From: DASZHJ01 sp035581425
GTDB taxonomy: Bacteria > Pseudomonadota > Alphaproteobacteria > ATCC43930 > CGMCC-115725
Direction of reading: 5' to 3'
Assembly: GCA_035581425.1 (NCBI GenBank)
Contig: DATJVP010000125.1
Location: 1-29,124 of the forward strand
DNA: 29,124 bases
How positions within the stretch are numbered: position 1 is the stretch's first letter; every line of letters starts with the position of its first letter. Under the pieces are notes generated by a model. It was given only the letters and a program-made list of their open reading frames with translations. It was not told the DNA's origin and did no database searches. Below, piece after piece: positions 7,219 to 14,416 of the stretch. The position numbers were made by a program, and so were the translations under genes.

Positions 7219-8604
7219 TTATTTGCCGCCGAGGTTCAACGCATGCGTGAGATTGTTCGCCTTGGCGTCCCGCTCGCCGAGCGGAGGCAGCCCATAGCGG
7301 GTCTCGATCAGTTTCAGGATGGAGGTCGTGTCATAGATCGTGTGATCGACGTGATGCCGCTTCGCGAACGGAGAGATGATTACGGTCGGCACACGCGAGC
7401 CCGGGCCCCACTTGTCGGCCTTGGGCGGCGCTACGTGGTCCCACATCCCGCCGTTCTCGTCGTAGGTCACGATGATGACCGTGCTCTTCCAGAGCGGGCT
7501 TTTGCGGATCTTCTCGATCACCTCGGCCATGTGCTCGTCGCCGGAGATGGTGTCGGCGTAACCGGGATGCTCATTGAGCTCGCCGATCGGCTTCCAGAAC
7601 ACAACCGAGGGGATGTCGCCCTTGTCGATTGCGGCGATCAGCTCGACCTCGTCGAGGAGGTGCTGCTTCTTCGCATCGGTCCCGTCGGCGTAATTTGCGA
7701 AATAGGCGAAGGGCTGGTGATGGAATTGGAAATCCGGCGCGGCCTTGCCCGCGAGCGCGTCGTTCCAGCCGCCGGAGTACCAGGCCCAGGAAATCCCCTT
7801 CTCCGAAAGCATGTCGCCAATAGTCTTCATGGTCTGCGGCGGCACCAACAGGGTCTTATCGGTGATGCTCGGCGGATGCGGGTTGAAGACCGTAAAGCTC
7901 GTGTTGACGATGTGGCCCTCGGGGTCGGGCAGCACCTGCCCGTCCTTCGTGAAGTGCCCATCCGGGCCGAATGTCGAGCGCATCGACTGCGGCGCGTCCT
8001 TGTAGACCGGCGTGCAGGCGCAGATGGTCCAGAAGTGATTGAGGAAGGAGCCGCCGAAGGCCGCATGGAAGAAGTGGTCGGAGAGCGTGAACTCCTTCGC
8101 GTACCTCCAGAGTGCGAGCTTGCTGCCCTCATTGTAGCCCATCACCATCGCCCCGGTGTCGCCCTCCGAGACGAACTTGTTCATCTTGCCGCCATTGATC
8201 TGCGCGATCTCGTGCAGGTAAGCATGGATCGGGCTCGGGTACTTCTTATCCAGCGGCACATATTTGCCGATGAAGAACGGCCTATTGGGAAGGCTGGCGG
8301 GGAAGCGAGGATCGGGCGCCGGCGGCTTCAAGCTGGCGTCGATCACGGGCGGCAGCGTCTTGTAGGGCTTGTTCTGGAGGTCCACCTGCAGAGAGCGCTT
8401 GCCGGCATTGGCGAGCCCGTCAGCGCCCGGGAATTTGCCGAAGAGATCGTCGAAGCTGTGGTTCTCGAGATAGATCACAACAATGTGCTGGATCTTCTCG
8501 ATGCCTTTGGGCGCCTTCGGCGCCGCCTGCTGAGCGGCAGCCGAAGCAAGGCCGAGCGCCAACGCCATCGCCGTCAGCGGCAGGAGCCGCGTCCACCGTT
8601 TCAT
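7219..8604 (-). CDS. Exported phosphoesterase family protein (AcpA / phospholipase C-like)
   Basis: A 461-residue secreted enzyme of the phosphoesterase superfamily that includes bacterial acid phosphatase AcpA and non-haemolytic phospholipase C. The start is taken at the ATG at 8604: a GGGGAAG purine box sits a few bases upstream and a classic signal peptide follows (hydrophobic LLPLTAMALALGLA, cleavage near ASAAAQ). The ATG four codons earlier has no properly spaced ribosome site. Family motifs are the N-terminal IVVIYLENHSFDDLFG block with its metal and nucleophile region, SDHFFHAAFGGSFLNH in the middle, and TYDENGGMWDHVAPP plus GPGSRVPTVIISPFAK near the end. The physiological substrate (phosphomonoester or phospholipid) cannot be decided. 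It stands alone between dctP and the CoA-transferase genes, all on the same strand. Confidence 0.8.
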   Translation of the reverse strand: MKRWTRLLPLTAMALALGLASAAAQQAAPKAPKGIEKIQHIVVIYLENHSFDDLFGKFPGADGLANAGKRSLQVDLQNKPYKTLPPVIDASLKPPAPDPRFPASLPNRPFFIGKYVPLDKKYPSPIHAYLHEIAQINGGKMNKFVSEGDTGAMVMGYNEGSKLALWRYAKEFTLSDHFFHAAFGGSFLNHFWTICACTPVYKDAPQSMRSTFGPDGHFTKDGQVLPDPEGHIVNTSFTVFNPHPPSITDKTLLVPPQTMKTIGDMLSEKGISWAWYSGGWNDALAGKAAPDFQFHHQPFAYFANYADGTDAKKQHLLDEVELIAAIDKGDIPSVVFWKPIGELNEHPGYADTISGDEHMAEVIEKIRKSPLWKSTVIIVTYDENGGMWDHVAPPKADKWGPGSRVPTVIISPFAKRHHVDHTIYDTTSILKLIETRYGLPPLGERDAKANNLTHALNLGGK

Positions 8605-8680
8605 TGTCTTCCCCATCCTTTGAGTAGTCCCCCTCGGATCGCTCTTAATCCGCGGTTCGTGACACTGGGATGACGCCCGC

Positions 8681-9352
8681 TCAGACCGCCGGCGCAGCCA
8701 AGAGGCGCCAATCGTTTGCGAGCGTGAGCGGCGGCTCCGTCGCCTCTTGCAGGGCGGAGAGGCTCATGCCCTCAACCACCTCCCGCACCAACAAGCCCTC
8801 GGGCGTCACGTCGATGACGGCGAAGTTGGTGTAGATGCGCTTGACGCAACCAGGCGCCGTCAGCGGGTAGTGGCAGCGGTGGCGAAGCCGCGGCTGCCCT
8901 TCCTTGGTCGTGTGCTCCAGCAGCACCCTGACCTCCCGCGCGCCGGCGGCGAGATCCATGGCGCCCCCCACGCCCGGGGGAAAGCCGGGATCGTCGGTGG
9001 TCCAGTTCGCGAGATCACCCCGCTCGGAGACCTCGAAAGCTCCCATCAGCGAAAGGTCGACGTGACCGCCGCGGATCATTAGGAAGGCATCGTTGTGGTG
9101 GAAGAAGCTGCCGCCCGGGAGCAGGCTCGCGGCACCCTTGCCCGCATTGATGAGGTCGGGATCGATTTCCTCAGGCGCCGGCGCCTTGCCGAGGCCGAGG
9201 ATGCCGTTCTCGCTGTGAAAGACGATCTCGCGGTCGCCGGGAATGAAATCCGCCACCAGCGTCGGCAGGCCGATGCCGAGATTCACGTATGCACCGTCGG
9301 CGATGTCCTGCGCTGCGCGCCAGGCGATCTGGCGTCGGCTCAGCGGCTTCAT
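8681..9352 (-). CDS. pcaJ: 3-oxoacid CoA-transferase subunit B (PcaJ-like)
   Basis: The 223-residue beta subunit of a two-subunit CoA-transferase. It has the catalytic glutamate in FHSENGILGLG (Glu48), preceded by YVNLGIGLPTLVADFIP, and later LLPGGSFFHHNDAFLMIRGGH, GDLANWT and GVGGAMDLAAGAREV, all typical of PcaJ/ScoB proteins. It moves CoA from a donor such as succinyl-CoA onto a beta-keto acid. The start at 9352 is fixed by the ATGA overlap with the A subunit stop (9349–9351). An open frame continues far upstream of this ATG but is antisense-type read-through over the A gene. Overall likeness is closest to 3-oxoadipate CoA-transferase as I remember it, but no other protocatechuate-pathway gene is present and the neighbour is a BKACE enzyme, so acetoacetate or another beta-keto acid may be the true substrate. 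Confidence 0.85.
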   Translation of the reverse strand: MKPLSRRQIAWRAAQDIADGAYVNLGIGLPTLVADFIPGDREIVFHSENGILGLGKAPAPEEIDPDLINAGKGAASLLPGGSFFHHNDAFLMIRGGHVDLSLMGAFEVSERGDLANWTTDDPGFPPGVGGAMDLAAGAREVRVLLEHTTKEGQPRLRHRCHYPLTAPGCVKRIYTNFAVIDVTPEGLLVREVVEGMSLSALQEATEPPLTLANDWRLLAAPAV

Positions 9353-10020
9353 GGCTTGCCTCCCACCTTGACGATGCGGTCGACGAAGATGCCGGGCGTG
9401 TGGATGGTCTCGGGGTCGAGCTCGCCCAGCGCCACGAACTCCTTCACTTGCACCACCGTGAGGTCCGCAGCCATGGCCATCACGGGATTGAAGTTCCGCG
9501 CGGACTTTCGGTAGACGAGGTTCCCCCAGCGATCCGCGCGCAGCGCCTTGCAGAAGGCGACGTCGCCCTTGAGCGGCTTTTCCAGGACGTAAAGCCTTCC
9601 GCCGATTTCGCGCGTCTCTTTGCCGTCGGCAAGCCGCGTCCCCACCCCGACGGGCGAATAGAACCCGCCGAGGCCCGCAGCGGCACAGCGCATCCGCTCG
9701 CTCAGGGTTCCCTGCGGGACGAGTTCGAGCTCGAGCTTCCCAGCCTTGAAGGCGGCCTCGAAGGCGTGCGGTCGGTCCGTGCGCGGATAGGAGCAGATCA
9801 CCTTGCGCACCCTGCCATTCGCGATGAGCGCGGCAAGGCCTCGGTCGCCGCTCCCGGCATTGTTGGAGACCGCGACCAACTCCTTCGCCCCCTGCTCCAA
9901 CAGCGCATCCAAGAGCTCGTCGGGTCCGCCGACGGCTCCGAAGCCCGCGCATAGAATGGTCGCGCCGTCCCGAACGCCCGCCACCGCCTCCGCGAGGCTC
10001 TGGACGCGCTTGTCGATCAT
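9349..10020 (-). CDS. pcaI: 3-oxoacid CoA-transferase subunit A (PcaI-like)
   Basis: The 223-residue alpha subunit partnering the gene downstream. It starts MIDKRVQSLAEAV and carries the CoA-binding glycine-rich stretch AGFGAVGGPDELLDALL, then VSNNAG, VRKVICSYPR, LELELVPQGTLSERMRCAAAGLGGF, and a long PcaI-like C-terminal block with DRWGNLVYRKSARNFNP and TPGIFVDRIV. The ATG at 10020 is chosen over an upstream extension to 10149, which would run into the BKACE gene. It begins ten bases after the BKACE stop and ends in an ATGA overlap with subunit B, so all three genes should be one transcript. The canonical motif GGFGxxGxP is slightly altered here to AGFGAVGGP. Substrate assignment carries the same caveat as for subunit B. 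Confidence 0.85.
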   Translation of the reverse strand: MIDKRVQSLAEAVAGVRDGATILCAGFGAVGGPDELLDALLEQGAKELVAVSNNAGSGDRGLAALIANGRVRKVICSYPRTDRPHAFEAAFKAGKLELELVPQGTLSERMRCAAAGLGGFYSPVGVGTRLADGKETREIGGRLYVLEKPLKGDVAFCKALRADRWGNLVYRKSARNFNPVMAMAADLTVVQVKEFVALGELDPETIHTPGIFVDRIVKVGGKP

Positions 10021-10030
10021 CGATCGCGGC

Positions 10031-10969
10031 TCAGAACGAAACCCGGTCGCCACCCTTGAGCGCGAGCATCCCTCGGGCCTCGTCGGGACTCGCAATTTCC
10101 AGTGATAGGTTCTCGAGGATCGTGCGAATGCGGCGGACCTGATCGGCATTCGACTTCGCGAGCTGTCCCTTGCCGATGTAGAGGGAGTCCTCCAGCCCGA
10201 CGCGGACGTTTCCGCCCATGATCGCGCCCATCGTCACCAGGGGAAGCTGATGCCGACCGGCCGCCAGGATCGACCAATAATAATCCTCGCCAAAGAGTTT
10301 GTCGGCGATGTGCTTCATGTGCGTGAGGTTCTCGGGGTCGGCGCCGATGCCGCCGAGAATCCCGAAGATCGTCTGCACGAAGAGGGGTGGCTTCACGAGC
10401 TTACGATCTAAAAAGTGAGCGAGTGTATATAGATGGCCGACGTCATAGCATTCGAACTCGAAGCGCGTGCCGTGTACCTCTCCAAGCTCCTTAAGTATAC
10501 GCTCAATGTCCTTGAATGTATTACGAAATATGAAATCTCGGGACGCTTCGAGATGATGCCGTTCCCAATCGTATTTGAACTCCTTGTACCGCTGGAGCAT
10601 CGGGAAGAGGCCAAAGTTCATCGAGCCCATGTTGAGCGAACACATCTCCGGAGAGGCCCTGAGCGGTGCCGCCAGGCGCTCCTCGACCGTCATCCCGTGG
10701 CCGCCGCCGGTGGTGATGTTCACGACGGCGCCCGTCGCCTGCTTGATCCGCGGCAGGAACTGCATGAAGACGCCGGGGTCGGGGGTGGGCCGACCGTCCT
10801 TGGGGTCGCGGGCGTGGAGATGCAGGATCGCGGCCCCCGCCTCCGCCGCCTCGATCGCCTGCGTTGCGACCTCGTCGGGGGTCAGCGGAAGATACGGACT
10901 CATGGTGGGGGTGTGGATCGACCCCGTCACCGCACAGGTGATGATGACCTTCTTTGCCGCAGCCGCCAT
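10031..10969 (-). CDS. BKACE family beta-keto acid cleavage enzyme (DUF849)
   Basis: A 312-residue TIM-barrel enzyme of the family founded by 3-keto-5-aminohexanoate cleavage enzyme (Kce). BKACE enzymes condense a beta-keto acid with acetyl-CoA and cleave it to acetoacetate plus a new acyl-CoA, using a divalent zinc. Visible features are an N-terminal VIITCAVTGS strand, the zinc-binding HLHARDP motif (His50, His52), NITTGGG (85–90), SLNMGSMNFG (111–120) and the late RVGLED glutamate (Glu260) expected as the third metal ligand. A GGGAGGG box lies about nine bases before the ATG. It heads the operon with the CoA-transferase genes, which could use or regenerate acetoacetate. The side-chain specificity is unknown. 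Part of the gene (about 10381–10620) is markedly poorer in G+C and uses rare codons such as ATA, CTA and TTA. Confidence 0.87.
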   Translation of the reverse strand: MAAAAKKVIITCAVTGSIHTPTMSPYLPLTPDEVATQAIEAAEAGAAILHLHARDPKDGRPTPDPGVFMQFLPRIKQATGAVVNITTGGGHGMTVEERLAAPLRASPEMCSLNMGSMNFGLFPMLQRYKEFKYDWERHHLEASRDFIFRNTFKDIERILKELGEVHGTRFEFECYDVGHLYTLAHFLDRKLVKPPLFVQTIFGILGGIGADPENLTHMKHIADKLFGEDYYWSILAAGRHQLPLVTMGAIMGGNVRVGLEDSLYIGKGQLAKSNADQVRRIRTILENLSLEIASPDEARGMLALKGGDRVSF

Positions 10970-11016
10970 GGCCGGCCCTCCCTCGCCTGACAGATCTTGT
11001 ATTTATCGCGGGTATT

Positions 11017-12234
11017 TCACCCAAAGGCGCGGATGAAGTCACGCACCTTCGGGAAAGTCTCCTCGCGCCAGCGCCGACCGTTGAAGACGCCGTAGTGCCC
11101 GACCTTGGGCTGAAGATGATAGGCCCGGCGGCCGTCGCCAAGGCCGCTGCAGAGCTCGAGGGCGGCCTTGGTCTGTCCGACGGCGCAGATGTCGTCCTTC
11201 TCGCCCTCGACGCAGAGAAGGGCCGTGCGCTCGATGGCGCGCGGCTCGACCTCGCGCCCGCGCGAGACGAAGGAGCCGGTTGGGAGCGCGTGCTGGTGGA
11301 ACACGCGCTCTACTGTCTGCAGGTAGAAATCCGCGGGCAGGTCCATCACGCTGAGGTATTCGTCGTAGAAGGCCTTGGTCGCCGTCGCACCCTCGCCGTC
11401 CCCTTGCACGAGATCGCGGAAGAGGCCGACATGGGCGGCGACGTGCCGGTCGAGATTCATGCTGACGAAGCCCGCGAGTTGCAGGAAGCCCGGGTAGACC
11501 CGCCGGAAGGCGCCGGGATAGCGGCCGGGAACCGTGCCGACCGCGTGGCGCTCGAACCAGTCGAGGCTGTGCTCCTCGCCGAACCTGCTCACCGCCGTCG
11601 GATTGGCGCGAGTGTCGATGGGCCCGCCCATCAGGACCATCGAGGCCGGCTGGGCGGGATCGCTGTCCGCCGCCATCAGCGAGACCGCCGCGAGCACCGG
11701 AACCGAGGGCTGGCAGACCGCGATCACATGCGCACCAGGTCCGAGGAACCGGAGATTATCGACGACGAGATCGATGTAGTCGTCGAGATCGAAGCGGCCG
11801 TGAACGAGTGGGATGCTGCGCGCGTTGATCCAGTCCGTGAGAAAGACGTCGTGCTGCGGGAGAAGGGCCGCGACCGTCCCTCGCAGGAGCGTCGCGAAAT
11901 GCCCGGAGAGCGGCGCCACCAACAGCACCCTCGGCTGCTCCGCCGCGATCTCCTTGCGGAAGTGCAGGAGATTGCAGAAGGGATGCTCGCGTGCCACCTC
12001 TTCGCGGACGGCGACTCGCGCGCCCGCTACCTCGATCTCCTTGATGCCGAAGGGAGGCCGCTGATGCGCGATCCCCGCCCGCGACAGCAGCTCGCAGGCG
12101 GCGGCTAGGCTGCGCACCACGGGATGCCCGCCGACGACCGGCCAGGGATATTGCAGCCAGCCGCGGGTCGCCTCTGCCATCAGGCGAACAGGTGTCAGCG
12201 CGTCGCTGTGGACTTGGTAGGCTTCATAGAGCAT
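11017..12234 (-). CDS. phaZ: Intracellular polyhydroxyalkanoate (PHB) depolymerase
   Basis: A 405-residue cytoplasmic PHB depolymerase of the PhaZa1 type, which attacks amorphous granules and releases 3-hydroxybutyrate oligomers. As in that family the nucleophile is a cysteine rather than serine: the lipase-box-like AVCQPSVPV places Cys174, with an aspartate in EGEKDD (347/348) and a histidine in VGHYGVF (His380). The N-terminus MLYEAYQVH and the segments PLSGHFATLLRGTV, DVFLTDWINARSIPL and GRFDLDDYIDL are family hallmarks. No signal peptide is present, fitting an intracellular enzyme. No strong ribosome site is seen, but the length and N-terminus match the family. It lies 47 bp upstream of the BKACE gene on the same strand, linking granule breakdown to acetoacetate metabolism. 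Confidence 0.9.
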   Translation of the reverse strand: MLYEAYQVHSDALTPVRLMAEATRGWLQYPWPVVGGHPVVRSLAAACELLSRAGIAHQRPPFGIKEIEVAGARVAVREEVAREHPFCNLLHFRKEIAAEQPRVLLVAPLSGHFATLLRGTVAALLPQHDVFLTDWINARSIPLVHGRFDLDDYIDLVVDNLRFLGPGAHVIAVCQPSVPVLAAVSLMAADSDPAQPASMVLMGGPIDTRANPTAVSRFGEEHSLDWFERHAVGTVPGRYPGAFRRVYPGFLQLAGFVSMNLDRHVAAHVGLFRDLVQGDGEGATATKAFYDEYLSVMDLPADFYLQTVERVFHQHALPTGSFVSRGREVEPRAIERTALLCVEGEKDDICAVGQTKAALELCSGLGDGRRAYHLQPKVGHYGVFNGRRWREETFPKVRDFIRAFG

Positions 12235-12435
12235 GAGCGGGGAGTTTCCGGAGGATGCCGCGAGCAGGAGCGAAACCGGGCGCCACCGGAAGAGCCGGGA
12301 GCCGTCCCACCCTCGCGCGGCGGGTTGAAAGTTCGTGATTCATCAGCCGGTTCGAAACGGCCGTCGCGCTGGAACGGTGCACACCCCAGGATTAGGGCCG
12401 CGCGGCATCCGGGTCAAGCGCAAGCAGGCGATACG

Positions 12436-12699
12436 TCAGGCCTCGTCGGCGGCCTGAAAGAATCGGCGGTCCGTGAGGACGGATGCGGAGATCGTCTTGA
12501 CGTCATAGGGCGCCCCGACCCGCGACAGACGCACGTGCGGCATGGGCTCGTCGACGTAGCGCGCGACGGCGACGACCTCCCAGACTTGCTTGCGATAGGC
12601 GCTGGCGACGAAACGGCGCCCGACCTCGATACCCGGCGGCACCGGCCGACTCGGCCGGACCGCCTCGGTCCATCCGGGACGCTCATTGAGCTTCGCCAT
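12436..12699 (-). CDS. Small hypothetical protein
   Basis: An 87-residue soluble protein if read from the ATG at 12699; in-frame ATGs at 12726 and 12759 would extend it to 96 or 107 residues. None has an ideal ribosome site, although GGAG precedes the 12726 start by three bases. No family was recognised. The sequence is compact, with VWEVVAVARYVDEPMPHVRL strands, a GAPYDVKTIS stretch and an RRFFQAADEA end, and codon use typical of the neighbourhood, which makes it look like a genuine gene rather than chance frame. It shares strand and spacing with the small gene upstream (12823–13008) and the histidine kinase, and could belong to the same unit. Confidence 0.5.
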   Translation of the reverse strand: MAKLNERPGWTEAVRPSRPVPPGIEVGRRFVASAYRKQVWEVVAVARYVDEPMPHVRLSRVGAPYDVKTISASVLTDRRFFQAADEA

Positions 12700-12822
12700 G
12701 TAGTGTTGGCTCCGTACTTGGGTCATCGACTCCGGGAGGCCCGCGGAGGTGAGGGTCAAGAATAGGCCACCGCTCCAATACGGCTAGGCCGGACCCTCTC
12801 CCTATTTGGTAGCGGGTACCGT

Positions 12823-13008
12823 TCAGGCAGCGGGAGTGGAAGTTGCGCTCTCGGCGCTAAGCGAAGCCACGAGACCGAGATAGTGGCTCGCCAACCTCTG
12901 TAGGGCGCGGCGCTTCCGGGGATCGGCCACCCTTTCCGCGAAGGCCTCGATGTCGCCGGCGGCTGCTCGATATTGCGATGCCGGGATCGAATTTGCTTGC
13001 TGCGCCAT
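12823..13008 (-). CDS. Small hypothetical helical protein downstream of the histidine kinase
   Basis: A 61-residue protein too short to be noticed easily. The ATG at 13008 has a GGGAG box eight bases upstream; a longer frame that reads back into the kinase gene is rejected. Residues 11–52 look like two amphipathic helices (QYRAAAGDIEAFAERV and RKRRALQRLASHYLGLVASL), with a polar Ser/Thr/Ala tail. It begins 49 bases after the kinase stop and may be co-transcribed with it. It does not resemble NepR or other small regulators I know. No function is assigned. Confidence 0.55.
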   Translation of the reverse strand: MAQQANSIPASQYRAAAGDIEAFAERVADPRKRRALQRLASHYLGLVASLSAESATSTPAA

Positions 13009-13057
13009 GTTCTCGCTCCCTCTCGTCCCTGTAACGTGCTTGCTTTCGATGTCTCTC

Positions 13058-14233
13058 CTAAGCCGCCACGAGCATGCCCTTCTTCGCCTCCGACGCGAAG
13101 ACGAGCCGGCTCTTCGGAAACTGAAGCGTAACGGTCGTGCCCTGGCCGCGCGCGCTGTGGATGTGCAGCTGTCCCTGATGCATCTCCACCATCGCCTTGG
13201 TGAGCGGCAGTCCAAGCCCGGTGCCCTCGTATTTGCGGGCGAGACGGTTATCGACCTGCGCGAAGGGCGTAAGCGCGACCCGCACCTCGCTCTTGGACAT
13301 GCCGATCCCGGTATCCGCGACCGCGATCACGAGCCCACCTTGGCGCGCGAGTTCCGTGCGCACTGCCACACGGCCGTTCGGCTCCGTGAACTTGATGGCA
13401 TTCGAGAGCAGATTGAGGAGAATCTGGGTGAGTTCGCGCTCGCTGCTCATGAGGGCCGGAAGATCCGCCGACGTCTCGGTAGTCAAATGAACGCCCTTGC
13501 GCGCGGCCTCCTGCCGGACCATGCGCGCGGCCGCTTCGACCACTTCGGGCACGCTGAGCGCGGTCTGCGCCTCCAGCGAGCCCTTGCCGGCCTCGATCTT
13601 CGAGAGATCGAGGATGTCGTTGATGATCTTGAGAAGGTGCTTGCCGCTCGCGTGGATGTCCTCGAGATAGACGAGATAGCGCGGCTCGCCCACGGGCCCG
13701 AACTGCTGCCGGCCCATCAGCTCGGAGAATCCGATGATGGCGTTGAGGGGCGTGCGGAGCTCGTGGCTCATATTAGCGAGGAAGGTCGATTTCGCGCGGT
13801 TCGCCTGCACGGCCTCGTCGCGGGCAGTCACGAGGTGCCGCGCGAGATTCTCGAGGGTGGCGCGCGAGCGACTCAGCGCCTCGCGCGAGTCCGCAAGGCG
13901 CCGGATCGTGAGCTGCAGATAGAGGATCACCGGCGTGCTCACGAGGAAGCTCACGATGATCGCGAGGGCGGGGATGTTCTGCGGCACGCCCATGTCGGGG
14001 TTGCCGAAGAGGAGATACCAGAGAACCGATCCGACGATCGCCGAGCACGAGACCGCGATGAGCGAGAAGAGAGCGACGGCGCCGATGAGACTGAGAGAGC
14101 TCGTGAGCTTCGCGACGGGGCCGCGCCCCGCGTGGTCCGCGAGATCGCTCAAGCGCGTCTGGCGCACGAGCATCCGTGCGAGGTTGCCGCGCAGCCCGGG
14201 CGCACTGAATTCGTGGATCACATCGGTCGTCAT
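13058..14233 (-). CDS. Membrane-bound histidine kinase, PleC/DivJ-like core
   Basis: A 391-residue sensor kinase with two membrane segments (about 48–76 and 87–110), a short linker helix and a complete kinase core. The phospho-accepting His157 lies in the H-box NMSHELRTPLNAIIGFSE; the ATP-binding domain shows the N-box (LNLLSNAIKF, 273–282), the G1 box (ADTGIGM, 306–312), an F-box region (FAQVDNRLARKYEG) and the G2 box (GTGLGLPL). The core resembles alphaproteobacterial PleC/DivJ kinases. There is almost no periplasmic domain and no PAS or HAMP domain, so the sensing mode is unclear. The ATG at 14233 is used; a frame running back to 14938 would overlap the acyl-CoA ligase antisense and is not credible. 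No response regulator is adjacent, making this an orphan kinase. Confidence 0.88.
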   Translation of the reverse strand: MTTDVIHEFSAPGLRGNLARMLVRQTRLSDLADHAGRGPVAKLTSSLSLIGAVALFSLIAVSCSAIVGSVLWYLLFGNPDMGVPQNIPALAIIVSFLVSTPVILYLQLTIRRLADSREALSRSRATLENLARHLVTARDEAVQANRAKSTFLANMSHELRTPLNAIIGFSELMGRQQFGPVGEPRYLVYLEDIHASGKHLLKIINDILDLSKIEAGKGSLEAQTALSVPEVVEAAARMVRQEAARKGVHLTTETSADLPALMSSERELTQILLNLLSNAIKFTEPNGRVAVRTELARQGGLVIAVADTGIGMSKSEVRVALTPFAQVDNRLARKYEGTGLGLPLTKAMVEMHQGQLHIHSARGQGTTVTLQFPKSRLVFASEAKKGMLVAA

Positions 14234-14416
14234 GCGAGAAAGCCTATCGCAAGCTGAACAAATGTCTAAAAACTTCGCAGCGGATTTGCCTAGTATTTTC
14301 ATTTCTTCGCGCGCACGCATTAACCCTACGCGTTCGTTACCTGCAGGGCCTCGGTCGCACGCGCGTGACAGGAACGACGCTATTGCGTCATTCTCGCTTC
14401 GGGGAGGAGCGCCGCG
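14234..14416. promoter_or_regulatory. Divergent control region between the kinase and acyl-CoA ligase genes
   Basis: 183 bp, locally AT-rich around 14255–14310, consistent with promoters for both divergent genes. A short inverted repeat GACGC-TATT-GCGTC (14376–14389) lies about 27 bases before the ligase start and could be an operator. The GGGGAGGAG ribosome site for the ligase is at 14401–14409. No -35/-10 pair stood out enough to call. Confidence 0.35.

Noticed and set aside
7066..8673. 535-codon open frame on + opposite the phosphoesterase gene
   Set aside because: Antisense shadow; the - strand protein has a signal peptide and complete family motifs, the + frame has none.
9353..9952. N-terminal extension of the CoA-transferase B frame
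   Set aside because: It overlaps the A subunit gene in another frame and is Arg-rich; the ATG in the ATGA overlap fits PcaJ length.
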